From positions 1 to 64,000 of the forward strand of contig JARSSH010000025.1 in the NCBI GenBank assembly GCA_029624815.1: 64,000 nt of DNA, given 5' to 3'. This DNA comes from Candidatus Competibacter sp. GTDB lineage: Bacteria; Pseudomonadota; Gammaproteobacteria; Competibacterales; Competibacteraceae. Shown in pieces: positions 40,850-49,192 of the stretch. Made by a program: the position numbers and the translations under genes. The notes below the pieces were generated by a model. It saw only the letters and a program-made list of their open reading frames with translations, did no database searches and was not told the origin of the DNA. Numbering within the stretch: the first letter of the stretch is position 1; each line of letters begins with the position of its first letter.

Positions 40850-41317
40850 CTATTCGTCCAGGTTCCAGTTGCCGATATCGGCGTCCGTATCTTCGCCGCC
40901 TGGCTGGCCGTCGGCGCCAAGCGAGTAGATGTCGAGGTCGCCGTGCTGGCCGGGACTGAGGTACTGATAGGGCTTGCCCCAGGGATCCTTGGGCAGTTTG
41001 TCCAGGTAGCCGCCTTCCTGCCAGTGCGCCGCCTCAGCCGGTTTTTGCACCAGCGCTTCCAATCCCTGTTCGGTGGTCGGGTAACGGAAATTGTGCAGCC
41101 GGTACAGGTCGAGTTGATTCTTGATCACCCGAATGTCCTGCTTGGCCTTGACTACCCGCGCCTTGTCGGGATTGTCCATGATGCGAGGCACCACCACGGC
41201 GGCCAGGATGCTGAGGATCACCACCACGACCATCACTTCGATCAAGGTGAAACCACGCCAGCGGGCGAGTCGATCTTGCCGCCGAAGGCGATGGACTGCG
41301 AGTGCGGTTGCGAACAT
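40850..41317 (-). CDS. gspG: Type II secretion major pseudopilin GspG
   Basis: ATG 41317 has GGGGAGA 6 nt upstream. The 155-aa pseudopilin has a long basic leader before the cleavage site G|FTLIEVMVVVVILSIL (about residue 22). The GspG signature follows: YPTTEQGLEALVQKP, LPKDPWGKPYQYLSPGQHG and the calcium-binding SLGADGQPGGEDTDADIGNW. It forms the pseudopilus shaft. It opens gspGHIJKLMN; gspC, D, E and F are not in the window. Confidence 0.94.
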   Translation of the reverse strand: MFATALAVHRLRRQDRLARWRGFTLIEVMVVVVILSILAAVVVPRIMDNPDKARVVKAKQDIRVIKNQLDLYRLHNFRYPTTEQGLEALVQKPAEAAHWQEGGYLDKLPKDPWGKPYQYLSPGQHGDLDIYSLGADGQPGGEDTDADIGNWNLDE

Positions 41318-41361
41318 TGAATCTCCCCGAAATCCGATCCTGACGTTGGCTGGCGGACGCA

Positions 41362-41955
41362 TCAGGCGCGACCCAACCGGTAAAGGGCGATTTCACCCAA
41401 CAGGTTGGGCCACAGGCGCGGTCCCAGCCGGGGTTGGTGAGCGTGGTCCAGCACCATGCGCTGCAAGATGTCGATCCGCTTGCGCCGACACAAGGCCTCG
41501 AAATCGCGGATGGTAAACAGGTGCACGTTGGGCGTGTCGTACCACTGATAAGGCAAGGCCTTGCCCACCGGCATCAGGCCGTGCAGGGCAATTTGCAGCC
41601 GGCCGCGCCAGAAGCCGAAATTGGGGAAGGTGACGATACCCTGTCGGCCCACCCGCAGCATCTCGTCCAACAGCCGCTCGGTGTGCCGGACGGCCTGCAG
41701 GGTCTGGGTCATGATCACATAATCGAAGCTGCTGTCGCCGAAATCCTCCAGGCCCGCTTCCAGGTCGGCGTGAATCACGTTCACCCCGGCCTGAATGCAT
41801 TGGACAATATTGGCGCTGTCGATTTCCAGGCCGTAGCCGTTGACTTGGCGGTGCTCGCGCAGATAGGCGAGCAGCGCGCCGTCGCCGCAGCCCAAATCCA
41901 GCACCCGCGCGCCAGGACGGATCCATGCGCTGATCAGTTCCAGTTCAGGCCGCAT
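41362..41955 (-). CDS. metW: Methionine biosynthesis protein MetW
   Basis: ATG 41955 overlaps the metX stop by 11 nt and gives the usual MetW length (197 aa). It is a small class I methyltransferase-like protein with SAM site [15 protein letters not shown] and the MetW pattern [20 protein letters not shown] and [10 protein letters not shown]. MetW works with MetX in homoserine acylation; its exact role is debated. It is coupled to metX. Confidence 0.93.
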   Translation of the reverse strand: MRPELELISAWIRPGARVLDLGCGDGALLAYLREHRQVNGYGLEIDSANIVQCIQAGVNVIHADLEAGLEDFGDSSFDYVIMTQTLQAVRHTERLLDEMLRVGRQGIVTFPNFGFWRGRLQIALHGLMPVGKALPYQWYDTPNVHLFTIRDFEALCRRKRIDILQRMVLDHAHQPRLGPRLWPNLLGEIALYRLGRA

Positions 41956-43159
41956 GGGCGTTGATCTCGACCGCGGGGGGAGTGATGGCGCAGGCGGGTT
42001 CGGGGGTTCGGCCGTTCGCTTCGCGGGCAACTGGAATCAGATAACCGCGCAACGCTTCATGATACAGCGGGATCGGCATCAAAAAAGCGTCGTGACCATA
42101 CTCCGAGGAAATTTCGCTGTAGCTGACCTCGCGGCCGGCCCGGACCAGCGCCCGCACGATCTCACGCGAGCGAGCCGGCGCGAATCGCCAGTCGCTGGTG
42201 AAAGAAATCACCAGAAAGCGCGCCTGCGCTCGATGGAAAGCCGCCGACAGATCTTGATCGAAGTCCGCCGCCGGGTCGAAGTAATCCAGCGTCTTGGTCA
42301 TTAACAGGTACGTGTTGGCGTCGAAACGATCGACGAAGGCCTTGCCTTGATGGCGTAGATAGCTTTCCACCTGGAATTCGGTATCGAAGTTGAAGTTAAG
42401 GGTGCCTTCGCGCAACTCGCGGCCAAACTTGGCGCGCATGCCTTCGTCGGACAGATAGGTGATATGGCCGAGCATCCGGGCGATCATCAGCCCGCGGCGC
42501 GGCACCACCCCGAATTCGTAGTAGTGGCCGTGATGGAAATCGGGATCGGAGATGATCGCTTGGCGCGCCACTTCGTTGAAGGCGATGTTCTGCGCCGACA
42601 GGCGCGGCGCGGCGGCGATGACTAGCGCATGACGCACCCGATCGGGATAGGTGATCGCCCATTGCATGGCCTGCATGCCACCCAGGCTGCCGCCGATCAC
42701 CGCCGCCCAACATCGGATGCCGAGCCGGTCGGCCAACCGGGCCTGGCTGCGCACCCAGTCCTTGACAGTGACGATGGGAAAATCCGGGCCGTAGGGTTTG
42801 CGGTTTTCCGGGTTGATCGAGGTGGGACCGGTGGAGCCCTTGCAACCACCCAGGTTGTTGCAACACACCACGAAGAACTCCCGGGTATCGAACGGCTTGC
42901 CGGGACCGATGCAGTTGTCCCACCAACCCGGCTTGTTCGGATCGGCGCCCTCGTGACAGCCGGCGGCATGATGGTCGCTGGAAAGGGCGTGGCAAATCAG
43001 CACGGCGTTGCTGTGGTCGGCGTTCAGCGTGCCGTAGGTTTCATAGACCAGTTCGTATTCCGCCAAGGACCGGCCACAATCCAGGGCCAGCGGTTTTTCG
43101 AACCGGAGGGTTTGGGGGGTGACCAAACCGACGGAATCCGGGGGGAAGTGATGCGGCAT
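41945..43159 (-). CDS. metX: Homoserine O-acyltransferase MetX
   Basis: The 404-aa alpha/beta-hydrolase-fold enzyme starts at ATG 43159 with AGGAGC close upstream. It has the nucleophile Ser in [12 protein letters not shown] (about residue 160), and Asp/His near the C-terminus with YGHDAFLMP. It activates homoserine for methionine synthesis. Members of this family use acetyl-CoA or succinyl-CoA; in gammaproteobacteria paired with metW, succinyl is common. I cannot tell which by eye. Confidence 0.94.
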   Translation of the reverse strand: MPHHFPPDSVGLVTPQTLRFEKPLALDCGRSLAEYELVYETYGTLNADHSNAVLICHALSSDHHAAGCHEGADPNKPGWWDNCIGPGKPFDTREFFVVCCNNLGGCKGSTGPTSINPENRKPYGPDFPIVTVKDWVRSQARLADRLGIRCWAAVIGGSLGGMQAMQWAITYPDRVRHALVIAAAPRLSAQNIAFNEVARQAIISDPDFHHGHYYEFGVVPRRGLMIARMLGHITYLSDEGMRAKFGRELREGTLNFNFDTEFQVESYLRHQGKAFVDRFDANTYLLMTKTLDYFDPAADFDQDLSAAFHRAQARFLVISFTSDWRFAPARSREIVRALVRAGREVSYSEISSEYGHDAFLMPIPLYHEALRGYLIPVAREANGRTPEPACAITPPAVEINAHAA

Positions 43160-43290
43160 AAGCTCCTGACCGTCGCGGTGTGTCCTTGGAGGTGATATCT
43201 GATGAGGGCATCAAGTCTAATCGGCCCGGAGTTTGGCGGCAACCGGGCGCGGGTTGAGCGCGCGAGCCGTTGGAAGCTGGAGCACGCTTT

Positions 43291-43635
43291 TCACGCTGGA
43301 GGGTTCCCGGACGCTTCTCCTTCACGGATCGATGCCAGACAGACTTCTGGATGCCCGGCGCAGCAATTCTCGGTCAGATAGCCGAGCAGGGCGTCGATCA
43401 CGGCGAAATCGGCGGAATAGATCAGCGAGCGGCTTTGCCGAATTCGCCGCACCAGACCCGCCTGCTGTAGCGTTTTCAGATGAAACGACAGGGTCGGCAG
43501 CGGCAGGCCGAAGCGTTCGCCGATCTGCCCGGCCGGGGCGCCGGCGGAACCGATTTCCACCAGATAGCGAAAGATGTCCAGGCGCGTCTCCTGTGCCAAT
43601 GCACCGAGCGCGGTCAATACGTCTGATTTTTTCAT
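43291..43635 (-). CDS. arsR: ArsR-family arsenic repressor
   Basis: The 114-aa protein has an ArsR winged helix (LSFHLKTLQQAGLVRRIRQSRSL, about 45-75). It carries an As(III)-sensing cysteine cluster after the wing: NCCAGHPEVC (about 95-105), the C-terminal site known from Acidithiobacillus-type ArsR. It diverges from arsC with a 212-bp gap whose right half is very AT-rich and should hold the arsC promoter and operator. As(III) would release it. Start ATG 43635 follows MKKSDVLTALGALAQ. Confidence 0.92.
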   Translation of the reverse strand: MKKSDVLTALGALAQETRLDIFRYLVEIGSAGAPAGQIGERFGLPLPTLSFHLKTLQQAGLVRRIRQSRSLIYSADFAVIDALLGYLTENCCAGHPEVCLASIREGEASGNPPA

Positions 43636-43847
43636 GATTTTTTCATCTTGGAAGCAAATACCGATCTGTCAAGGCCTGTAGCCAGCCAAACCGGGATATG
43701 CCCAATCGCGGCCGCGCGCCGGATTCAATGGCGCATCCCGGCACGCGATGACCGCTCCACCCCTTTGGATGCCCATTCGGCGGGATTGATTCGATCCATA
43801 ATTTTTATTATTTTAAAAATATAAAATGTTTGTGGAGCATCTCCCCA

Positions 43848-44360
43848 ATGAACGATCGCGCCTATAACGTGCTGTTTCTCTGCACCGGCAATTCCGCTCG
43901 CAGCATTCTGGCGGAAGCCATCATGAACCATCTCGGCCAGGGCCGCTTCCGTGCCTTCAGCGCCGGCAGCTTTCCCGCCGGCCAAGTCAATCCCTATACC
44001 TTGAAGCTGCTGGATTTGCAGGGCATTTCCACCGAGGGGCTGCGCAGCAAGAGCTGGGACGAGTTTGCCGCGCCCGATTCCCCACTACTGGACTTCGTAT
44101 TCACGGTTTGCGACAAAGCCGCCAACGAAGTGTGCCCGCTTTGGCCCGGCCAGCCGATGTCGGCGCACTGGGGCGTGGAAGACCCGGCGGCGGTGGCAGG
44201 CGACGATGCGCAAAAGATGCTGGCGTTCCGCAAGGCGCTGCGCGAGTTGGAAAATCGCATCAAGATTTTCATGAGCCTGCCCATCCGCTCGCTGGACAAG
44301 ATCAAATTGCAGTCCAAACTGGATGAAATTGGCCAAACCGTGCTGGAGCGCAACGCATGA
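43848..44360 (+). CDS. arsC: Arsenate reductase, thioredoxin-coupled LMW-phosphatase type
   Basis: ATG 43848 has GGAG about 10 nt upstream and gives 170 aa. The P-loop CTGNSARS holds the catalytic Cys, and the redox pair is visible in VCDKAANEVCP. The enzyme reduces As(V) to As(III), which the next gene exports. It overlaps acr3 by 4 nt (ATGA). A second, divergent copy follows downstream. Confidence 0.92.
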   Translation: MNDRAYNVLFLCTGNSARSILAEAIMNHLGQGRFRAFSAGSFPAGQVNPYTLKLLDLQGISTEGLRSKSWDEFAAPDSPLLDFVFTVCDKAANEVCPLWPGQPMSAHWGVEDPAAVAGDDAQKMLAFRKALRELENRIKIFMSLPIRSLDKIKLQSKLDEIGQTVLERNA

Positions 44361-45454
44361 GCGCGGCCTGCGAGGCCAACGCCAAAGCGGCGGAAGGCGG
44401 GCGACTGGGATTTTTCGAACGCTACCTGAGCCTGTGGGTAGCGCTGTGCATCGTGACTGGCATCGTGCTGGGACATTTTTTGCCCGGCCTGTTCCAGGTC
44501 ATCGGTAAGTTGGAAATCGCCCAGGTCAACCTGCCGGTGGCGGTGCTGATCTGGCTGATGATCATCCCGATGCTGGTCAAGATCGACTTTGCGGCATTGC
44601 GCGAGGTCGGCCAATATTGGCGCGGCATCGGCGTCACTCTACTGATCAACTGGGGCATCAAGCCGTTCTCCATGGCCCTGCTGGGCGGGCTGTTTGTCGG
44701 TGGGTTGTTCGCGCCGCTGCTGCCGGCGGATCAAATCGAGTCTTATATTGCCGGCCTGATTCTGCTGGCCGCCGCGCCCTGTACCGCCATGGTGTTCGTG
44801 TGGAGCCATCTGACCAGGGGCGAGCCGCATTTTACCCTGAGCCAGGTGGCGCTGAACGACGTGATCATGGTGTTCGCCTTCGGACCCCTCGTCGGTCTGC
44901 TGCTGGGACTGACTTCCATTGTGGTGCCGTGGCAAACCCTGTTCCTGTCGGTCGTGCTGTACATCGTCATTCCCCTGCTCATCGCCCAGACCATGCGCCG
45001 AGCCGTACTGAAAGCCCGGGGATCGGCGAGCCTGGCGCGGCTGCTTGAGATTCTCGGCCCGGTCTCGCTTGTCGCCCTGTTGACCACCCTGGTGCTGCTG
45101 TTCGGCTTCCAGGGCGAACAGATCGTGAAACAGCCGCTGGTCATCCTGTTGCTGGCGATTCCGATCCTGTTTCAGGTGTTTTTCAACGCCGGCCTGGCCT
45201 ACTGGCTCAACCGCAAGGTCGGTTCGCCGCACTGCGTGGCCGGTCCATCGGCCCTGATTGGGGCCAGCAACTTCTTCGAACTGGCGGTGGCAACCGCGAT
45301 CGTCCTGTTCGGCTTCGAGTCGGGCGCGGCGCTGGCCACCGTGGTCGGGGTGCTGATCGAGGTGCCGGTGATGCTGCTGGTGGCCCATATCGTCAACCGC
45401 AGCCGCGAATGGTACGAAAAGGGATCACGCATCCCGGCGACCCAAACTGTTTAG
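44357..45454 (+). CDS. Arsenite efflux permease, ACR3 family
   Basis: The 365-aa protein has about ten transmembrane segments and the ACR3 signature with conserved Cys in LAAAPCTAMVFVWS (about residue 145). It also has NDVIMVFAFGPL and GPSALIGASNFFELAVA. It exports As(III) using the proton gradient. It is coupled to arsC by an ATGA overlap. ACR3 is unrelated to ArsB, so the symbol arsB is avoided. Confidence 0.94.
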   Translation: MSAACEANAKAAEGGRLGFFERYLSLWVALCIVTGIVLGHFLPGLFQVIGKLEIAQVNLPVAVLIWLMIIPMLVKIDFAALREVGQYWRGIGVTLLINWGIKPFSMALLGGLFVGGLFAPLLPADQIESYIAGLILLAAAPCTAMVFVWSHLTRGEPHFTLSQVALNDVIMVFAFGPLVGLLLGLTSIVVPWQTLFLSVVLYIVIPLLIAQTMRRAVLKARGSASLARLLEILGPVSLVALLTTLVLLFGFQGEQIVKQPLVILLLAIPILFQVFFNAGLAYWLNRKVGSPHCVAGPSALIGASNFFELAVATAIVLFGFESGAALATVVGVLIEVPVMLLVAHIVNRSREWYEKGSRIPATQTV

Positions 45455-45473
45455 TTTTTCGTTGGAGGTTTCC

Positions 45474-45857
45474 ATGAAGACTCTCGAAATCGAGTGGCGT
45501 CACCTGGAAAAAGACGGGCGCACCTGCCTGCGCTGCTCCGACACCTTGCAGTCCCTGCAACAGGTGATCGCCCGGCTCGCCGTCGAATGCGGACCGCGCG
45601 GCGTGCGTGTCGAATACCGCGAAACCAAGCTGTTGTCCGAACAGTTGTCTCAGTCCAATCTTATTCTGTTTAACGGTATACCGCTGGAGTCGGTGCTACC
45701 GGGCGCTTCGGTGGCGGAAACCGAATGTCCGTCCTGTGGCGACCTTACCGGCCAGCCTGCGTTTTGCCGGACTGTTTCAGTTGGAGGCCATACGTTCGAG
45801 GCCATTCCCGCAGCCCTCGTCCGGCAGGCGGCCTGCGCTGTCGCCCAGTGCTGCTGA
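45474..45857 (+). CDS. DUF2703 cysteine-rich protein in the ars operon
   Basis: ATG 45474 is 4 nt after GGAGGT. The 127-aa protein starts MKTLEIEWRHLEKDGRTCLR and has about eight Cys in motifs CLRC, CPSC and a C-terminal CAVAQCC. DUF2703 has no known function; copies are found beside arsenic genes. The Cys pairs could bind As(III) or another thiophilic metal. That is inference from context and composition. Confidence 0.8.
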   Translation: MKTLEIEWRHLEKDGRTCLRCSDTLQSLQQVIARLAVECGPRGVRVEYRETKLLSEQLSQSNLILFNGIPLESVLPGASVAETECPSCGDLTGQPAFCRTVSVGGHTFEAIPAALVRQAACAVAQCC

Positions 45858-45921
45858 CCGAGACTGGGCATGTCCGTCCGGTCGCATTTACATCCTTCAT
45901 TCCCGCTCGAACCGTCGAATC

Positions 45922-46401
45922 ATGAACGTCCTGTTTCTCTGCACCGGTAATTCCTGCCGCTCGGTCCTGGGCGAAGCCACGTTCAACCATCTCGCGCCAC
46001 TCGGCTGGAAAGCGATGAGCGCCGGGAGCCATCCGACCGGCCAAGTCCATCCGCATTCGCTGGCCCTGCTGGCGCGCGAGGGCATCTCGACCAAGGGCTA
46101 TCGCAGCAAGTCCTGGGACGATCTGCCCGTCACGCCCGATATCGTGATTACGGTCTGCGCCAGCGCGGCGGGCGAGACCTGTCCGGCCTATCTGGGGCCG
46201 GTGCTGCGCGCGCATTGGGGCGTGGACGACCCGGCTCACGCCACCGGCACCGATGAGGAAATCGACGCGGCCTTCAGGCAAGCCTATCGGACGCTGCGCG
46301 TCCGCATCGAGGCGTTCTTCGCTCTGCCGCTGGCCGAGTTGCAAACCGACCGCGCGCGCCTGAAAATCGAATTAGACCACATCGGCACGCTACTGCCGTA
46401 G
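45922..46401 (+). CDS. arsC: Second arsenate reductase (LMW-phosphatase type)
   Basis: ATG 45922 gives 159 aa with P-loop CTGNSCRS and redox pair VCASAAGETCP. It is related to, but clearly different from, the first arsC (43848). The P-loop has Cys instead of Ala after Ser. It closes the operon. Why two reductases are kept is unclear: they may differ in electron donor. Confidence 0.92.
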   Translation: MNVLFLCTGNSCRSVLGEATFNHLAPLGWKAMSAGSHPTGQVHPHSLALLAREGISTKGYRSKSWDDLPVTPDIVITVCASAAGETCPAYLGPVLRAHWGVDDPAHATGTDEEIDAAFRQAYRTLRVRIEAFFALPLAELQTDRARLKIELDHIGTLLP

Positions 46402-46447
46402 CCGGCGACCCTGGTTGACGACCCGATCGAAGGATCGGCGACGCTTG

Positions 46448-46465
46448 GGACCACCGGACAAAACC
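46448..46465 (+). repeat. 18-bp direct repeat, left copy
   Basis: GGACCACCGGACAAAACC is identical to a copy at 49061-49078 in the same orientation. The two bracket the yedK-VOC-UmuD-LexA segment. It lies 78 bp before the transposase remnant start and could be an insertion-sequence end. Confidence 0.8.
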
Positions 46466-46525
46466 TCCGAGGAGCGGTCCACAGACGGAACTGATCCGGC
46501 TACTTGGCTACTTTGGTGAGTTCCA

Positions 46526-46606
46526 ATGCAACTGGAAGCTATTGCGCACCGCTTGCCCGAGGAGATTTGGGCGCGGTTCGAGCCGGTTTTGCCGGCTCGC
46601 ATCTAA
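46526..46606 (+). pseudogene. Truncated transposase N-terminus (IS5-like)
   Basis: A 26-codon frame (MQLEAIAHRLPEEIWARFEP, then VLPARI and stop) looks like the usual N-terminus of an IS5-type transposase and ends abruptly. No catalytic domain follows. With the 18-bp repeat upstream it is probably an insertion-sequence remnant. The match is short, so confidence is limited. Confidence 0.45.
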
Positions 46607-46675
46607 CGGCGTTCGAACCATCCACGCGCGCGGCGTGATCCAGCGCGCCGCCCGTGGGCTCAACTCCTTCAGGCG

Positions 46676-47350
46676 TCAGGAAGGAAGCGTCACCGCCGCC
46701 ATCAATTCCGGCCCGTTGTGGCGCGTGGCGTTCACCGCCGTTCCCACCGGCCAGATGCGTAACCGCTCGGGTGGACAGGGTATCAGCAACGGTTTCAGGT
46801 CAGCGGGATCGGTCAAGGTCGGATCAAGCCAGCGGGCCTCGTCCTGGGGATCGAGAATCACCGGCATCCGGTCATGAATTGGGGCGATCAGTGCGTTAGT
46901 GGTGGTGACCAGAATCGTACAGGATTCGAGAATCTGGCCGTCTCGTTCCCAGCGCTCCCACAGCCCGGCGAAGGCGAGCGCTTGCCCATCGGCCGGGGCG
47001 ATGCAATAGGGCTGCTTGCGCGTTCCGACCCGACGCCATTCGTAGAAGCCATCGGCGGGAATCAGGCAGCGCCGGCGGCGAAACGCCTGGCGGTAAGTGG
47101 GCTTGTCGGCCACGGTCTCGGCGCGGGCGTTGATGGTGCTGTAGGACGTGCGCGGTTCCGGCGACCAGGCGGGAATCAACCCCCAGCGCAGGGCGGCGAA
47201 CTCCCGCTGGCCGGCGGGGATAACCCGGATCGCGCCCACCGGCTGGCTCGGCGCGACGTTGTAGCGCGGCGTCAAGCGCGGCGCGGTCGAGAGCTGGAAG
47301 CGTTCGGCCAGCCTCTCGCCGCTCGTGCATTGGATGAACCGGCCGCACAT
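46676..47350 (-). CDS. yedK: SRAP-domain protein (YedK/HMCES type)
   Basis: The 224-aa protein opens with MCGRF, whose Cys2 forms the thiazolidine link to abasic DNA. It has the SRAP signature NARAE (about 78-82), PADGFYEW and HDRMP. YedK-type proteins shield abasic sites in single-stranded DNA and are linked with SOS genes. It is encoded on the same strand as the LexA/UmuD-like pair, 465 bp from the UmuD-like gene, with a VOC gene between. Confidence 0.94.
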   Translation of the reverse strand: MCGRFIQCTSGERLAERFQLSTAPRLTPRYNVAPSQPVGAIRVIPAGQREFAALRWGLIPAWSPEPRTSYSTINARAETVADKPTYRQAFRRRRCLIPADGFYEWRRVGTRKQPYCIAPADGQALAFAGLWERWERDGQILESCTILVTTTNALIAPIHDRMPVILDPQDEARWLDPTLTDPADLKPLLIPCPPERLRIWPVGTAVNATRHNGPELMAAVTLPS

Positions 47351-47372
47351 GGAGGGTCTTCGGGCGGGCGGC

Positions 47373-47759
47373 TCAGGGCATCCGATAGGTCATGGCGCTC
47401 AGCGTGGCCCCCTGCGGGTCTTGCAGCACGCAAAAGCGGCCAACGCTCGGGATGTCGGTCGGCGGATGAAGGAGTTTCCCGCCCAGTTCCTCCACCTGCC
47501 GGGCGGTGGCGTCCACATCGTCCACCGTGACGCAGACGCCCCAGGCGGGCGCCTTGCCGGTGCATGCCGACGTGGGGGCCATCATCCCGCCGACCGCTTC
47601 ACCGCCGACCTTCACCAGCGTGTAAGGCATCCCCGCCCCCAGGAACTCCTCGGTTTCCCAGCCAAATAAGGCGCTATAGAACTGTTTCGCGGCGTCGACA
47701 TCCGTGGTCATCAATTCGCTCCAGCTAAACGCGCCGTGTTTCATCAAGTCTTCGTTCAT
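47373..47759 (-). CDS. VOC-family (glyoxalase-like) protein
   Basis: The start is placed at ATG 47759, with GAGG about 9 nt upstream; ATG 47765 is too close. The 128-aa protein has two beta-alpha-beta-beta-beta modules of the VOC fold (GAFSWSELMTTDVDAAKQFY and GVCVTVDDVDATARQVEELG). Fold members include glyoxalases and resistance proteins; substrate is unknown here. It ends 22 nt before yedK starts, so the two may be cotranscribed. Confidence 0.85.
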   Translation of the reverse strand: MNEDLMKHGAFSWSELMTTDVDAAKQFYSALFGWETEEFLGAGMPYTLVKVGGEAVGGMMAPTSACTGKAPAWGVCVTVDDVDATARQVEELGGKLLHPPTDIPSVGRFCVLQDPQGATLSAMTYRMP

Positions 47760-47814
47760 GGTCATTGCCTCGTCGGTTGCAAACAGGGAGAAAGAAAAGC
47801 CAGCGATGCAGGGC

Positions 47815-48306
47815 TCAGGACGCCAGCCGCCCCGGCCACAGTCGGTGGATCGTCCAGCGCACCACGCCCCAGACCCGCACGGCCCGTCCCGAAACGTCCG
47901 ACCCGTGATCGGGGACGGAACGGGCCGCTTGCAACGCCCGCCGGCCCCGCTGGTCGCGGGCCACCCGCCGCAGCGCGAACGCGCCCTCGACCACCGCCAC
48001 CACCACGCTGCCGGTGCTGGGCACGGTGGCGCGATCCACCACCAGCAAATCCCCGTGATGAATGCCCAGCTCCCGCCAGTCATCCCCCTGGACGCGCACG
48101 AAAAACGTGCCCTCCGGGTTGTGGATCAGGTGCGTGTCCAGGCTCAAAGGCCGTTCGACCCGCTCGTCGGCGGGCGCGGGGAACCCGGCGGGAACGGGGG
48201 TGGCCAGCAGGGGCCAGCCGGACGCCGCCGGGGCGAGGTCCGGGTCCGGCATCCAGGACGGGCAACAGGCATCCAAGACCAGCGATTCAGCGACGGCGGC
48301 GCCCAT
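47815..48306 (-). CDS. UmuD-like protein lacking the catalytic Ser-Lys pair
   Basis: The 163-aa protein aligns without gaps to UmuD across residues 40-115. A cleavage-like Ala40-Gly41 precedes FPAPADERVERPLSLDTHLI. The catalytic Ser of UmuD (SGDSM) is Asp76 here (QGDDW), and the catalytic Lys (FTVKK) is Arg113 (FALRR). Both members of the peptidase dyad are therefore gone, so self-cleavage should not occur. It follows the LexA-like gene by 5 nt, with GGAG at the stop of that gene. No umuC follows. A role as a dominant-negative or as a substrate of the active LexA-like neighbour is inference. Confidence 0.85.
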   Translation of the reverse strand: MGAAVAESLVLDACCPSWMPDPDLAPAASGWPLLATPVPAGFPAPADERVERPLSLDTHLIHNPEGTFFVRVQGDDWRELGIHHGDLLVVDRATVPSTGSVVVAVVEGAFALRRVARDQRGRRALQAARSVPDHGSDVSGRAVRVWGVVRWTIHRLWPGRLAS

Positions 48307-48311
48307 GCGTG

Positions 48312-48899
48312 TTATCTCCGGTAGTTGCGAATCAAGCCGACCACCACCCCGAAGATCGACAAACGATCGCCGGGCCGAAGGATCGGATAGGCGGGATTGG
48401 CCGGTTTCAGCACGGCCGCGCCGTCCTCCACCGCCAAGGTCTTGAGGGTGAATTCGCCATCGACCACGGCGACGACCACATCGCCCGGCCGGGCGGGCGT
48501 ATCCCGCTCGACGACCACGCGATCGCCGGGGTGAATGCCGGCGTCGATCATCGAGTCCCCGGTGACCGGAATCAGCACGGTGCGCGACGGTTGCCGGATC
48601 AGCCAGGCGTCAATCGAACACGCCTCGCCGCTATCGCCGCTCAGGGCCGGCACCCCGGCCGGCACCGGCGCGTCGGCCAGCGGCCGCTCGAAAAAGCGGC
48701 TCGTGGGGGTCCAGCGCCCGGCCGGGGTGCGATCCAGAAACCCGGCGTCTTGCAACCGCTTCAACACCTTGCCGATCCCCGCCCGCGACCCCAGCCCCAG
48801 CACCGCTTGCAACGGTTCGTAGGCCGGCAGGCTGCGCCATTGGGCGTAGTAGTCCTGCAAGCGGGCCAGATAGGCGGCGTCGTCCGAAGGTCGCGGCAT
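48312..48899 (-). CDS. LexA-like self-cleaving repressor
   Basis: The 195-aa protein has a LexA-like winged helix (about 10-75; GIGKVLKRLQDAGFLDRT) and an S24 peptidase domain. A cleavage-type Ala81-Gly82 precedes it. The catalytic Ser116 (TGDSMIDAGI) and Lys153 (GEFTLKTL) are both intact. It should repress until RecA-stimulated autocleavage. A near-perfect dyad lies 13 nt upstream of its start. It is divergent in sequence from E. coli LexA in the HTH, so it may be a second, specialised repressor and not the main SOS regulator. The start has no clear ribosome-binding site. Confidence 0.87.
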   Translation of the reverse strand: MPRPSDDAAYLARLQDYYAQWRSLPAYEPLQAVLGLGSRAGIGKVLKRLQDAGFLDRTPAGRWTPTSRFFERPLADAPVPAGVPALSGDSGEACSIDAWLIRQPSRTVLIPVTGDSMIDAGIHPGDRVVVERDTPARPGDVVVAVVDGEFTLKTLAVEDGAAVLKPANPAYPILRPGDRLSIFGVVVGLIRNYRR

Positions 48900-48911
48900 G
48901 GGGTACCGGTA

Positions 48912-48933
48912 TTAGTAAACAAATGTTAACTAA
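48912..48933. promoter_or_regulatory. Probable autoregulatory operator of the LexA-like gene
   Basis: TTAGTAAACA, two bases, TGTTAACTAA: two 10-bp arms with one mismatch, 13 nt before the LexA-like start. The TTAG/CTAA ends resemble the TTAGTA-N-TACTA type of LexA box seen in Xanthomonas. Position and symmetry suggest autorepression. Confidence 0.65.
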
Positions 48934-49060
48934 CAATAGGCAGTGGAACCGTGGCTGTCAAGCGGTCGGTGCCGACGAACGAAGCCCCGCGGCGTCAGTG
49001 GGTGGGTGGGGGTGGTTCAGTCCCCCGGCAGCCCTCGATGGCCTCGATGATTGAAACTGA

Positions 49061-49078
49061 GGACCACCGGACAAAACC
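49061..49078 (+). repeat. 18-bp direct repeat, right copy
   Basis: GGACCACCGGACAAAACC, identical and co-oriented with 46448-46465. It lies in the 293-bp gap between the LexA-like start and rluB, which otherwise holds only the dyad and no gene. Confidence 0.8.
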
Positions 49079-49192
49079 CGAGCGGAGGAAGACGAGGCAA
49101 GCGGCCAGTTGAATCCAGTCGAGAGATCGCTTGGCGAAGCGATCCCCCCTACCGTGTGGGAGCGCCAAGCGGAGTCAGCGCGCCCCGGAACA

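Noticed and set aside
43160-43290. Possible SAM riboswitch upstream of metX
   Set aside because: The gap is short and I saw none of the conserved helices; only a normal ribosome-binding site is visible.
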